Shown here piece by piece: positions 33,863 to 42,399 of a DNA stretch of 64,000 nucleotides (within the stretch, counting starts at the first letter, position 1; the number at the start of each line of letters is the position of its first letter). The notes under the pieces were generated by a model, which made no database searches, was not told the DNA's origin, and worked only from the letters and a program-made list of their open reading frames with translations. The translations under genes were made by a program, and so were the position numbers. The stretch lies in assembly GCA_017623295.1 (NCBI GenBank), contig JAGAPK010000016.1, forward strand, positions 1-64,000. Direction: 5' to 3'. The DNA comes from Lachnospiraceae bacterium. Its GTDB lineage: Bacteria; Bacillota; Clostridia; Lachnospirales; Lachnospiraceae.

Positions 33863-34972
33863 CTAGTTGGTAATAATCTGCTCTGTTTCTTTGTCAAATA
33901 CGTGAATCTTCTCAACATCGAAAGCAAATTTAACTGTATCACCAGGTCTTGCTGTTGTACGAGAATCAACTCTAGCTGTAATAGGGAACTCAGCAAGATC
34001 GAAGTATAAGTAAACTTCTGCACCAAGTAATTCGTATACTTTGATAGTAGATTCGAATACACATTTAGCTGTTTCAATATACATTTCAGAATCATATACG
34101 TCTTCTGGACGAATACCGAATGTAACAGTCTTTCCAGCGTAACCACCTTCAATAAGTTTCTTAGATTTTGCTGGAGGAAGAGGAATGCTTGTGCCAGCTA
34201 CTTTCAAGCTTGCAACATCACCATTAACTTCAACAACTGCATCTAAGAAGTTCATCTGAGGAGATCCCATGAATCCTGCAACGAACAGGTTCTGTGGTTT
34301 CTGATATAAGTTCTGAGGTGTATCTACCTGCTGAATAACACCATCTTTCATAACTACGATTCTTGTACCAAGTGTCATAGCTTCTGTCTGGTCATGTGTA
34401 ACGTAGATGATAGTTGTACCTAATCTCTGATGTAATTTGGAAATCTCAACACGCATCTGTACACGAAGTTTAGCATCCAAGTTAGAAAGAGGCTCATCCA
34501 TAAGGAATACCTTAGGATTACGAACGATTGCACGTCCCATAGCAACACGCTGTCTCTGACCACCGGATAAAGCCTTAGGTTTACGATCAAGAAGTGGAGT
34601 TAAGTCAAGAATCTTAGCTGCTTCTTTAACCATCTTATCGATTTCATCTTTTGGTACTTTTCTTAATTTAAGACCAAATGCCATATTGTCATATACAGAC
34701 ATATGAGGATACAGAGCGTAGTTCTGGAATACCATCGCGATATCTCTGTCTTTAGGTTCTACATCATTAACAACTCTGTCACCGATTTTTAATTCACCGG
34801 AAGAGATGTCTTCCAGACCTGCGATCATACGAAGTGTTGTAGATTTACCACAACCTGAAGGTCCTACGAAAATAATAAACTCCTGATCTGCGATTTCAAG
34901 GTTGAAATCTTTTACTGCTTCAAATCCGTTTGGATATACTTTGCAGACATTTTTTAATGATAAACTTGCCAT
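33863..34972 (-). CDS. stand-alone multi-sugar ABC transporter ATPase (MsmK/UgpC type)
   Basis: All nucleotide-binding motifs are intact in this 369-residue protein: GPSGCGKST (Walker A, about 37-45), VFQNYALYPH, LSGGQRQRVAMGRAIV, FLMDEPLSN and VTHDQTEA. A TOBE regulatory domain begins near 240 (VTFGIRPEDVYDS). No permease or binding protein flanks it. In other Firmicutes such unlinked ATPases energise several sugar importers, and that is the likely role here. Codon use is highly biased and the RBS (CAGGAGGCGC) strong, consistent with high expression. Confidence 0.93.
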   Translation of the reverse strand: MASLSLKNVCKVYPNGFEAVKDFNLEIADQEFIIFVGPSGCGKSTTLRMIAGLEDISSGELKIGDRVVNDVEPKDRDIAMVFQNYALYPHMSVYDNMAFGLKLRKVPKDEIDKMVKEAAKILDLTPLLDRKPKALSGGQRQRVAMGRAIVRNPKVFLMDEPLSNLDAKLRVQMRVEISKLHQRLGTTIIYVTHDQTEAMTLGTRIVVMKDGVIQQVDTPQNLYQKPQNLFVAGFMGSPQMNFLDAVVEVNGDVASLKVAGTSIPLPPAKSKKLIEGGYAGKTVTFGIRPEDVYDSEMYIETAKCVFESTIKVYELLGAEVYLYFDLAEFPITARVDSRTTARPGDTVKFAFDVEKIHVFDKETEQIITN

Positions 34973-35304
34973 GTTTGCGCCTCCTGAAATATTTGTTCGT
35001 TTTCTGTTTCACGATTATTTTTCAATAATCAAGTCTGAATTTAGTATAACGGACTTTCGAATTCTTTTCTATACCACTATTCCACAAAGATTTTACTTTC
35101 CATTGTAGAAATTGCTTACTTTCTTGTTTTTTTTTTTACCTTCTTGACAAGTTGACCAACAAAATCAAATTTTCCTATACATGTTGACTAAATATCTATC
35201 CTTCGTTTCTTTTTATATTATATTATAAAAATTGTTTTAAAACACCGCTCTGGACTCACATCCGAAGCGGTTTCATATTTCTTTCTTATAATACTTTTAT
35301 AAAA
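34973..35304. other. intergenic region upstream of the sugar ATPase gene
   Basis: 332 bases without a gene. It holds a -10-like TATACT for the ATPase (minus, about 35043-35048) without a convincing -35. A perfect 7-bp inverted repeat GATTATT-tttc-AATAATC lies at 35013-35030 in the leader (possible operator or mRNA hairpin). There are T-rich runs near 35128-35140, and the terminator of the diguanylate cyclase gene is at 35236-35271. No small frame with an RBS was seen. Confidence 0.6.
35236..35271 (-). terminator. terminator of the diguanylate cyclase gene
   Basis: On the minus strand ACCGCT-tcggatgtgagtccag-AGCGGT, with inner GGAT/GTCC pairing, then GTTTTAAAACAATTTTT. Confidence 0.75.
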
Positions 35305-36792
35305 TTATTCCTTAGGTTTTACCTCAGCCCATTCATCTTTATAGAATGCAAGCTGATTCTTGCCTCTCTTCTTCGCCTTATAAAGTGCCTGGTCGGCCGC
35401 CTTATAAATGCTTTCCCAATCGGAACCTTCCTGTGGATAAATTGCAACACCAATACTTGCTGTTGCAGAATATTTTACATATTCTCCTGCCTTGAAATCT
35501 TTGAAGAAATCTTCTACCTTCTTTGCCTCTTTACGGATTGCATCTGCATCCGCAACATTCTTCAAGAAGATAATAAATTCATCACCACCGGCACGACCAA
35601 CAATATCGGTTGCACGGAAGATAGCTCCAATCTGCTGTCCAAGAGAACGAATTACTTCATCACCAAAAGCATGACCCATTGTATCATTGATTTTCTTGAA
35701 ATTATCAATATCCAACATAAACATCATAGACTGTGCATTTGGATTTTGTGCAATAAATTCCTGAATCTTACGCTCTGTTGCCAATTTATTATTCAGTCCG
35801 GTCAACAGGTCTGTATCTGCTTTCACTTCCAGTTGTCGTTTCTTCTCATTGCTTTTAACCTTGCTAACAACATTAATAACAACAATGACACAGCTGAAAA
35901 TAAAAATAACTACAATTAACTGATACAGCATATTCTTTGTATTATTCCACTGCTGACTAACCTGCTTATCGATATAAGACTGACTTACAGAACTAACCAG
36001 TGTCCATTCGTTCATACTTATTGGCACATATACAAAAGCAGTCGTTGTATTACCCGTTTCTATGGAAGTAAGACCACTGATACGACCAACAATTCTACTC
36101 TTCATCTTTCTGACAGCTTCCGGACTCTCTTTGGATAACTCAGTAAAAATATTAGTTCCCTGTACCAGACCATTATCTGTACCTGCGCCAACAATAATAT
36201 TTCCTTTACTGTCAATCAATGCCTCGTAAGTCCATGCAGCAAAATCAACACCCTTTACCGCATTTTCAAATTTACTAAGCGGATAAAATAAGAGAAGATA
36301 GCCTGCTCCGGTTTTGTACGCAACCGGTATAGACACAACAATAGCATCCTGATCCTGCATATCATCTTTAGCTACGAATATGTATTGTGCCTTGTTAGAT
36401 GCTTTTGCCTGTTTAAAATATTCAGTTTCGCCTATGGCAATCCTGCTTCCATCACTGCTTATACCCGCACCGGAATCATCACATGTGTACACCATATACG
36501 CATCGGAATGCTTCATCGCCACTTCTATCAATTCCTGAACTTCTTTCTCACTTGTACTGTTCCCAAGAAGTTCCGCAATCGGCTCTCCTACTTTCTCTAA
36601 CAGTGTAAGTTCCTCGGTAAAATTAGTGGCACACTGTTCCGCTATGGTCGTCATATTTTTGCTAACCGTATCACTTGCACTATCTCTACTTTTCGTAGAA
36701 AAATTATACACCATGATAATCAAAACCAGCATCGAGACTGCTGTTGGAACAACCCATTGGACTGCCATCGATTTTGTTTGATTCTCTGTCAT
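35305..36792 (-). CDS. membrane diguanylate cyclase with extracellular Cache-like sensor
   Basis: The 495-residue protein has helix 1 at about 12-29, an extracellular Cache-like sensor (30-285; EYFKQAKASNKAQYIF and EWTLVSSVSQSYID), helix 2 at about 290-312 and a GGDEF domain (about 330-485). The active-site AGGDEFIIF is intact, as is the inhibitory RxxD site (RATD, five residues before GGDEF), so it should make c-di-GMP from GTP under product control. It overlaps the DUF624 gene by 4 bases. An HD-GYP protein is two genes upstream. Confidence 0.93.
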   Translation of the reverse strand: MTENQTKSMAVQWVVPTAVSMLVLIIMVYNFSTKSRDSASDTVSKNMTTIAEQCATNFTEELTLLEKVGEPIAELLGNSTSEKEVQELIEVAMKHSDAYMVYTCDDSGAGISSDGSRIAIGETEYFKQAKASNKAQYIFVAKDDMQDQDAIVVSIPVAYKTGAGYLLLFYPLSKFENAVKGVDFAAWTYEALIDSKGNIIVGAGTDNGLVQGTNIFTELSKESPEAVRKMKSRIVGRISGLTSIETGNTTTAFVYVPISMNEWTLVSSVSQSYIDKQVSQQWNNTKNMLYQLIVVIFIFSCVIVVINVVSKVKSNEKKRQLEVKADTDLLTGLNNKLATERKIQEFIAQNPNAQSMMFMLDIDNFKKINDTMGHAFGDEVIRSLGQQIGAIFRATDIVGRAGGDEFIIFLKNVADADAIRKEAKKVEDFFKDFKAGEYVKYSATASIGVAIYPQEGSDWESIYKAADQALYKAKKRGKNQLAFYKDEWAEVKPKE

Positions 36793-37466
36793 TCTCCCTC
36801 GTTCTCCTCATCTACATTTACAGAAAAATCATAATCTGATACCGGTTTTGCCTCGTCCGGTTCAAATTTCTTAAAGATATCACTATATAAATATGCGGAT
36901 GCCAATGCCGGCCCCGAAATACCAAACATAATTACAAAGAAAGTCGCGTAAGTTGAAAAATATACAATCAAAAATGGTATGAAAAGCAATATAACCATTA
37001 TTATTGTTCTCGGCAAATTAAGAATTGCCATCGAAAAAGCATTCTTAAACGTATTCTTAATGGTGTTGTCGAATCTTGCCAAAATAGGAAAAACATACAC
37101 AGCTCCCATCAACAAGACAACCGCCACTGCAAAAAATACAATTGTAAATACCTTCGAAAACTCTATACCGGAATAACTGAAAATCAAGAAATCCCCAACA
37201 AAAATTGCAATAACCAGAAGCATTATTAACCAGATAATCGTTGCCTGTTTAAAATTCTGCTTAAATGATTTCAAAAAACCTCTGACTAAATATCCTTCTT
37301 CTTTTCGCACGATTTTCAAAAGCACGTAATGCATTGCGGTAAATGCTGCCCCGGCTGTAATCACAGGAATACAGCAGATAATCATAATAATATTCAAAAA
37401 TAACAAATCCCCTATGCGACTCATAACACGCATAAATGGACTGTCCATATCAAAAACCTTACCCAT
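36789..37466 (-). CDS. DUF624/YesL family membrane protein
   Basis: The start was placed at the ATG behind AGAGGTAGCT (225 residues). It is a five- or six-helix membrane protein beginning GKVFDMDSPFMRVMSRIGDL, with the typical CCIPVITAGAAFTAMHYVL and FLKSFKQNFKQATIIWL blocks of YesL. In other genomes YesL/DUF624 genes sit in sugar ABC transporter operons, with an unknown role. Here its stop overlaps the diguanylate cyclase start, so the two are translationally coupled, which is an unusual partner. Confidence 0.85.
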   Translation of the reverse strand: MGKVFDMDSPFMRVMSRIGDLLFLNIIMIICCIPVITAGAAFTAMHYVLLKIVRKEEGYLVRGFLKSFKQNFKQATIIWLIMLLVIAIFVGDFLIFSYSGIEFSKVFTIVFFAVAVVLLMGAVYVFPILARFDNTIKNTFKNAFSMAILNLPRTIIMVILLFIPFLIVYFSTYATFFVIMFGISGPALASAYLYSDIFKKFEPDEAKPVSDYDFSVNVDEENEGE

Positions 37467-37570
37467 AGCTACCTCTTTTTTTGTATTTAGCACTATTATA
37501 TTACATATTGAGGTAAAAAAGCTACCTATTTGATAAACTTTTACAAAAATTTTACTTAAATTTAAAGCTT

Positions 37571-38836
37571 CTATTTATCCCAGACCTTAAATTTTTTACT
37601 AACTTGATCATATTGATAGTTCAATGTTTGGTACATTTTCATAATTTCAGCAGATTCAGTTTGTACCCTCTGCATTATTGTATCATAAAATCGAATAAAA
37701 GTATTCACAATTTGTCGATTTAATCGATTCTTTGAAACTTCTTCATTTAAAATTGCAATAACCTGGTCTTTATGTAAAGGATCACGATAACTTCTTTTAT
37801 TCGTCAGACCTGTAACCGTATCTGCTACCTGAAGAATTTTCTGCATATGATTCATCTGAAAATCCTTTAATTTTCTCGGATATCCGCTGCCATCTGCTCT
37901 TTCATGATGCGCGATTGCGATTTCAATGACATCCTCACGCATCCTTTTCCGAAGAAATTTCTCTGCAATTGTCACATGCGTCCGCAGCAATTTTATTTCT
38001 TCCGGTTCCAATTTTCTTGGTGCTTCAATAATTTCTCTTGGGATTGCCAACATACCAAGGTCATGAATTAATGCACCATAATAAAGAAGTTCCTTCTCAT
38101 TCTCCTTCAATAACATCTTGTCAGCAATTTCCTCACTAATGCAAACAGTAGTAATGGTATCAACTACCGAATACTCACTTCGGAATCCGACACAGTACAT
38201 AAGCATTTCCAGAAATTTTTTCTTATCTTCATTAGAAAAAATCATAAAATCTACGATATAGTCCAATTCTTCCTTGTATTCATCTGACTGTATTTTCGTA
38301 AAAATATCATGCTTTTCCGCAGTCCTGTAAAATTGCTCCAGTCCTTCTGCCGACAATTTCGTTCCCGCCTGCTTCTGAAACATATGCATATCAAACTGAC
38401 TTCCCATTGCTTTAAAATAAATATCCATTTTCTCAGCAATATTGATATAAGCCGCCAGCTCTTTGTGCGGATAATCTACTTTTTCAAGCTGATCATAGTC
38501 CATGTGATGATACATGATAACCTTCGCCAATTCTTCTACCGGCGACAAATATTTAAAGAAAAGATATCCATATATGGTATGTGCCACACTGTCTCTGGAT
38601 TCATAGCGAAGTACATCATTCAGATTGTCCGGCTCTGTTTTATATGCTCCGATGTCATGTAAGGTTGCAACCATAACAATATCAGCCAGTTCGAATTCCT
38701 CGTAACCGCCCTTGTCTTCTAACATCTTATAAACCATATACGCCACTCTGGAACCATGCTCCATCAATCGCGGATGAATCAGTTTCAAAGTATCCCGCAT
38801 CAATAAAAAGATTTCTTTACTTTTAATATACTCCAT
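37571..38836 (-). CDS. HD-GYP-like protein with a second HD domain (probable c-di-GMP phosphodiesterase)
   Basis: Two HD regions are visible in 421 residues. The first (about 15-150) has LHDIGAYKTEP, SVAHTIYGYLFF and MYHHMDYDQLE; the second (about 245-390) has IHDLGMLAIP, RTHVTIAEKFL, HHERADGSGYP, and QVADTVTGLTNKRSYR. HHERADGSGYP is the diagnostic HD-GYP element. The Lys after HDxG is Met here, a departure from most active HD-GYP proteins. With the GGDEF gene close by it probably tunes c-di-GMP. Confidence 0.86.
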   Translation of the reverse strand: MEYIKSKEIFLLMRDTLKLIHPRLMEHGSRVAYMVYKMLEDKGGYEEFELADIVMVATLHDIGAYKTEPDNLNDVLRYESRDSVAHTIYGYLFFKYLSPVEELAKVIMYHHMDYDQLEKVDYPHKELAAYINIAEKMDIYFKAMGSQFDMHMFQKQAGTKLSAEGLEQFYRTAEKHDIFTKIQSDEYKEELDYIVDFMIFSNEDKKKFLEMLMYCVGFRSEYSVVDTITTVCISEEIADKMLLKENEKELLYYGALIHDLGMLAIPREIIEAPRKLEPEEIKLLRTHVTIAEKFLRKRMREDVIEIAIAHHERADGSGYPRKLKDFQMNHMQKILQVADTVTGLTNKRSYRDPLHKDQVIAILNEEVSKNRLNRQIVNTFIRFYDTIMQRVQTESAEIMKMYQTLNYQYDQVSKKFKVWDK

Positions 38837-38867
38837 ATCCTTCTCCCATTACACATGAAAACCCACA

Positions 38868-39341
38868 CTATAAAATAAATTCCATCGGGGTGTACTTGAT
38901 TCCGTCTTTTTCTTCCTCCGGCCGGATATCCCGAAATCCAAGTTTATGATAAAATACAACACCATAAGGTGCCGCATTCACAGTTATTCTGCTAATTCCT
39001 ACTTCTGAAAGCAGATACTCCCTCAAATGCTCAATCAGTGCACGTCCAATTCCCTGTCTATGATATTTGGCATCTACAAAAAGCAACGAAATATGAGAAC
39101 CATTTCTAAGTGTAATCATACCAACTATTTTATTCTGGTCGAGTGCCACAAACATTTGATAGGAGCCCATAATAAACATACGATGAAGTGTTGTGTCGGT
39201 AATGAAATCCTCAAAGTTTCTGACTCCTTCTGCCGTATAAACGTCTGCTTCAAACTGTAGAAAAGTCTTCCATGCAAGAGCCATTGCATCATCCCATTCA
39301 TCACGATATGCACTTCTTATCTGATATGGACTCTCCGACAC
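38868..39341 (-). CDS. GNAT family N-acetyltransferase
   Basis: The 157-residue acetyltransferase has the acetyl-CoA loop YHRQGIGRALIEHLREYL (R/QxxGxG/A form) at about 101-118 and a closing NAAPYGVVFYHKLGFRD. The substrate is not predictable. It begins 32 bases after the D-lactate dehydrogenase gene in the same direction and 31 bases before the HD-GYP gene, so co-transcription is possible. Confidence 0.88.
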   Translation of the reverse strand: MSESPYQIRSAYRDEWDDAMALAWKTFLQFEADVYTAEGVRNFEDFITDTTLHRMFIMGSYQMFVALDQNKIVGMITLRNGSHISLLFVDAKYHRQGIGRALIEHLREYLLSEVGISRITVNAAPYGVVFYHKLGFRDIRPEEEKDGIKYTPMEFIL

Positions 39342-39373
39342 GATACCTGACTCCTTTCGTACTTTTCTTTATT

Positions 39374-40357
39374 TTATCGTATTTCTGTTCGATTTACAAG
39401 CGGTAATCCATTCTCTAACGCATAGGCATTTTCTAACGTTTCCTTTGCGATTGCCTGCATTGCTTCTTTCGTAAAAAATCCCATATGAGAAGTAATCAGT
39501 ACATTGGGAAACGTCATAAGTCTCGCCAGATTTTCATCCTGCATGATTTCATTGGATTTATCCTCGTAAAAGATGCCTTCCTCTTCTTCATATACATCCA
39601 GTCCAACTCCACCGAATTTCCCCTGTACCAGCCCATCAATCAGTGCATCTGTATCAATCAGACTGCCCCTTGAAGTATTTACCAGATACACGCCTTCCTT
39701 CATCATCTCTATTGTATTTTTATTAATAATATGCTTTGTACCGGAAGTCAGCGGACAGTGCAAAGATATCACATCCGATTTTACAAACAGGTCTTTCAGT
39801 TCTACATATTCCACATCCAGTTTTGGATTCGGATAGGGGTCGTAAGCAAGTACTTCCATGCCAAATCCATTGCATATGCGAATCATCGCCTGCCCAATTT
39901 TACCGGTTCCTATAATACCCACTGTTTTCCGATACAAATCGACACCCATCAGACCATGCAGACTCATATTAAAATCTCTTGTCCTGTTATACGCTTTATG
40001 AATATAACGATTGACGGTAAGCAACATTCCCATCGCAAATTCTGCTACTGCTTCCGGAGAATAACTTGGCACTCGCAATACAAATATTTTATCCTCCGCC
40101 GCTTTGATATCTACGTGATTAAATCCGGCACTGCGCAATAAAATTGCTTTGACCTTCATTTCATAAAGCATATCAATCATATTTGCTGTAACGTAATCGT
40201 TTACAAAAATGCAGACCGCATCGAAATTTTTTGCCAGATAAACCGTTTCTTCCCGGAAAGGAACTTCATAAAATTTTATTTCAAAACCATATTCTTTTCC
40301 CATTGGTTCAAACCAGATTTTGTCATACGGTTTGGTACTAAAAAAAGCAATTTTCAT
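39374..40357 (-). CDS. D-2-hydroxyacid (D-lactate) dehydrogenase
   Basis: The start at the ATG behind ATGGAGGCTATT gives 327 residues. It is NAD-dependent, with GTGKIGQAM (Rossmann loop at about 152-160) and cofactor-site CPLTSGTKHIIN. The catalytic Arg is in VNTSRGSLID, the Glu in GLDVYEEEEG, and the His in LITSHMGFFT. The N-terminal FFSTKPYDKIWFEP is typical of LdhA-type enzymes that reduce pyruvate to D-lactate, a fermentation end step. Other 2-hydroxyacids are possible. Confidence 0.92.
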   Translation of the reverse strand: MKIAFFSTKPYDKIWFEPMGKEYGFEIKFYEVPFREETVYLAKNFDAVCIFVNDYVTANMIDMLYEMKVKAILLRSAGFNHVDIKAAEDKIFVLRVPSYSPEAVAEFAMGMLLTVNRYIHKAYNRTRDFNMSLHGLMGVDLYRKTVGIIGTGKIGQAMIRICNGFGMEVLAYDPYPNPKLDVEYVELKDLFVKSDVISLHCPLTSGTKHIINKNTIEMMKEGVYLVNTSRGSLIDTDALIDGLVQGKFGGVGLDVYEEEEGIFYEDKSNEIMQDENLARLMTFPNVLITSHMGFFTKEAMQAIAKETLENAYALENGLPLVNRTEIR

Positions 40358-40409
40358 AATAGCCTCCATATCTGTTTATATTTGTATAAACTAGTATAAG
40401 CAGAAGGGC

Positions 40410-40444
40410 AAAAAAAATTCCGGTTTTAATTCATAAAACCGGAA
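40410..40444 (-). terminator. terminator of the metG-hydrolase-DUF1002 operon
   Basis: On the minus strand TTCCGGTTTT-atgaatt-AAAACCGGAA followed by eight T. The stop codon of the DUF1002 gene (40426-40428) lies inside the hairpin. Confidence 0.92.
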
Positions 40445-41385
40445 AATAAATCTTTAAAAAATCCTGTAATTGATTCTTTAACTTCCTGCACAAAATTTTT
40501 TGCTGCAGTTTCTACGGCACTCTCTACCGCTTCATTAATTGCTTCATTTGCATTTTCTACAATTTCCAAACCATATTTTTCATATAGCTGCTGTGCCTGA
40601 TCAATCAGATAATCCGCATCTAGTCCGATGGAATCCAATTTCTTCAATAAAGAAATTATCTGTTCTTTTTCTTCCTCAGTCAGCGTAATGTCAAAAGTCT
40701 GCTCGCCTTCTGCAATTGCTTTTCGGACACTTTCTTCATCTCCTGTGTCAAGCTCACCGTTTGCGATTTTACCCTTCAGCCAGGCAATCAATGCTTCTAC
40801 TTCCTCGGAAGTAACATCGCTCTGTACATTTTGCAAACTTTCGCTCAGTTCTCCTGTCATAATCAGTTCATTCAACGCGGTATCATACACCGAGTCCTCT
40901 ATCGTCTGTCCTGACATCAATTCATATGATTTCAGTGCACCAATAAGTCCTGCTGTTCCAGAAATCGGAGAAGGTCCGACTACCAACACTTCTACATCTT
41001 CCACGCCCGCTGTCAGAAGCGCATTCCGATACATTCCGGTTGTACAGTAATTAATATTCTGTGTCGTTACCAGAACACCACTGCCCGCTTCGCCTTTTGT
41101 CAACTTTACGCTGGATAAAGACTTGCTTCCAATGACAGATGCATCCAGATAAGAGTCCAGATATTGATGCTCCATTTCATTTGTAATCGTAATCACGGTA
41201 CAGTTTTCTAAATCTGTCTCCGTAAGTCCCATCAATTCCAGTACAGTTGCACGCTGCTCTGCTGTCAAATCTGCACCAAGCGCAACAACGACCTCTTCAC
41301 CGGCAGATGGCGCTGTCGCCATCGCCGATGTATCACATACCAGAAACATCATAAATGCGGCCAGAAGCCCCAGCCATTTTTTCAT
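40426..41385 (-). CDS. secreted DUF1002 family protein
   Basis: The start at ATG behind GGAGGAAGTTT gives 319 residues with a signal peptide (MKKWLGLLAAFMMFLVCDTS). The body matches DUF1002: VALGADLTAEQRATVLELMG, SVKLTKGEAGSGVLVTTQNI and GPSPISGTAGLIGALKSYEL. The C-terminus is helical and acidic, ending FFKDLFSGF. The function of the family is unknown. Its stop codon lies inside its terminator stem, and it is last in an operon behind the lipase-like hydrolase and metG. Confidence 0.87.
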   Translation of the reverse strand: MKKWLGLLAAFMMFLVCDTSAMATAPSAGEEVVVALGADLTAEQRATVLELMGLTETDLENCTVITITNEMEHQYLDSYLDASVIGSKSLSSVKLTKGEAGSGVLVTTQNINYCTTGMYRNALLTAGVEDVEVLVVGPSPISGTAGLIGALKSYELMSGQTIEDSVYDTALNELIMTGELSESLQNVQSDVTSEEVEALIAWLKGKIANGELDTGDEESVRKAIAEGEQTFDITLTEEEKEQIISLLKKLDSIGLDADYLIDQAQQLYEKYGLEIVENANEAINEAVESAVETAAKNFVQEVKESITGFFKDLFSGFMN

Positions 41386-41418
41386 AAACTTCCTCCATAC
41401 TATCAATATCTCTGCCGG

Positions 41419-42354
41419 TTACGAAATTCTCTGCAGAATCCAGCGGTAAATATCGCCATATACCTGCTCTCTGTCTGTTTCGTTCAACAATTCGTGTCTA
41501 TCTTTTTCATACAACTTCATATGCACATTCTGCATACCGTGATCCAAAAAAGACTGGTATACTTTCTCTACACTTTTGCCATAATTGCCAACCGGGTCAT
41601 CTGCTCCCGCAATTAGGAAAATCGGCAATCTTTTTGGCATACTCTCTAACTTTTCTTCGTCATGACAATTTCGAATCAATCGGAATAAGGTCTCAAATCC
41701 ATTCAGTGTAAAAGTAAAACCACACATTTTATCTGCCAGATAACGGTCTACATTTGCTTTTTCTCTGGAAAGCCAGTCCATTTCAGTTCTTGCAGGCTCA
41801 AACTTATCATTGAAGTTTCCAAAAGAAGCCTTATCTACAAACTTACCAACATGCTTTGGTCCCAAGAACAGTTTCTGAACTGCTGTAACGGCTCTTCCAA
41901 GAAATAAAATTCTTTTTGACTGCATTCCCGTTCCGCAGATAATTGCGCCATTGATTCCGGTTCCATAACGGAATAAGTAATTTCTCAAAATAAAGGAACC
42001 CATACTATGACCGAGAATCAAATACATAACGCCCGGATATTCTTCCTGTATCATTTTTTTCAAACGATGGACATCTCTTACCAGCACGGTATCGGCATCA
42101 TTTTCACAGAAATATCCATAAGTGCCGCCCTCTGAAACAGATTTACCATGTCCGAGATGATCTTCGCCTACGACAAGAATTCCTTTGCCTGCCAGATATC
42201 TTGCAAACTCATCATAGCGGTCAATATGTTCTGACATACCATGCACAATCTGAAAAATGCAAACCGGTTTGTCTGTTTCCGGAATCCACTTAACGGCATG
42301 TATTTTACTTTTCTGATCTCTGGAATCAAAATAAAATTCTTCTTTGCGTATCAT
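41419..42354 (-). CDS. alpha/beta hydrolase, monoacylglycerol-lipase-like
   Basis: The start at ATG behind TTGGAGTGAGAAAT gives 311 residues; a GTG three codons earlier is possible. It has the oxyanion HGMSEH motif, nucleophile elbow LGHSMGSFI (catalytic Ser), GEDHLGHGKS, an Asp in FLIAGADDPVG and a His in KDRHELLNE. This set matches the lysophospholipase/monoacylglycerol lipase branch. No signal peptide is present, so it acts in the cytoplasm or at the inner membrane face. Substrate unverified. Confidence 0.9.
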   Translation of the reverse strand: MIRKEEFYFDSRDQKSKIHAVKWIPETDKPVCIFQIVHGMSEHIDRYDEFARYLAGKGILVVGEDHLGHGKSVSEGGTYGYFCENDADTVLVRDVHRLKKMIQEEYPGVMYLILGHSMGSFILRNYLFRYGTGINGAIICGTGMQSKRILFLGRAVTAVQKLFLGPKHVGKFVDKASFGNFNDKFEPARTEMDWLSREKANVDRYLADKMCGFTFTLNGFETLFRLIRNCHDEEKLESMPKRLPIFLIAGADDPVGNYGKSVEKVYQSFLDHGMQNVHMKLYEKDRHELLNETDREQVYGDIYRWILQRIS

Positions 42355-42399
42355 ATTTCTCACTCCAAATCTATCATTTCTGCATCATGTGGCATCTAA

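Noticed and set aside
35128-35140. Long T run as a regulatory tract or terminator
   Set aside because: No stem precedes it in either direction; simple A/T richness explains it.
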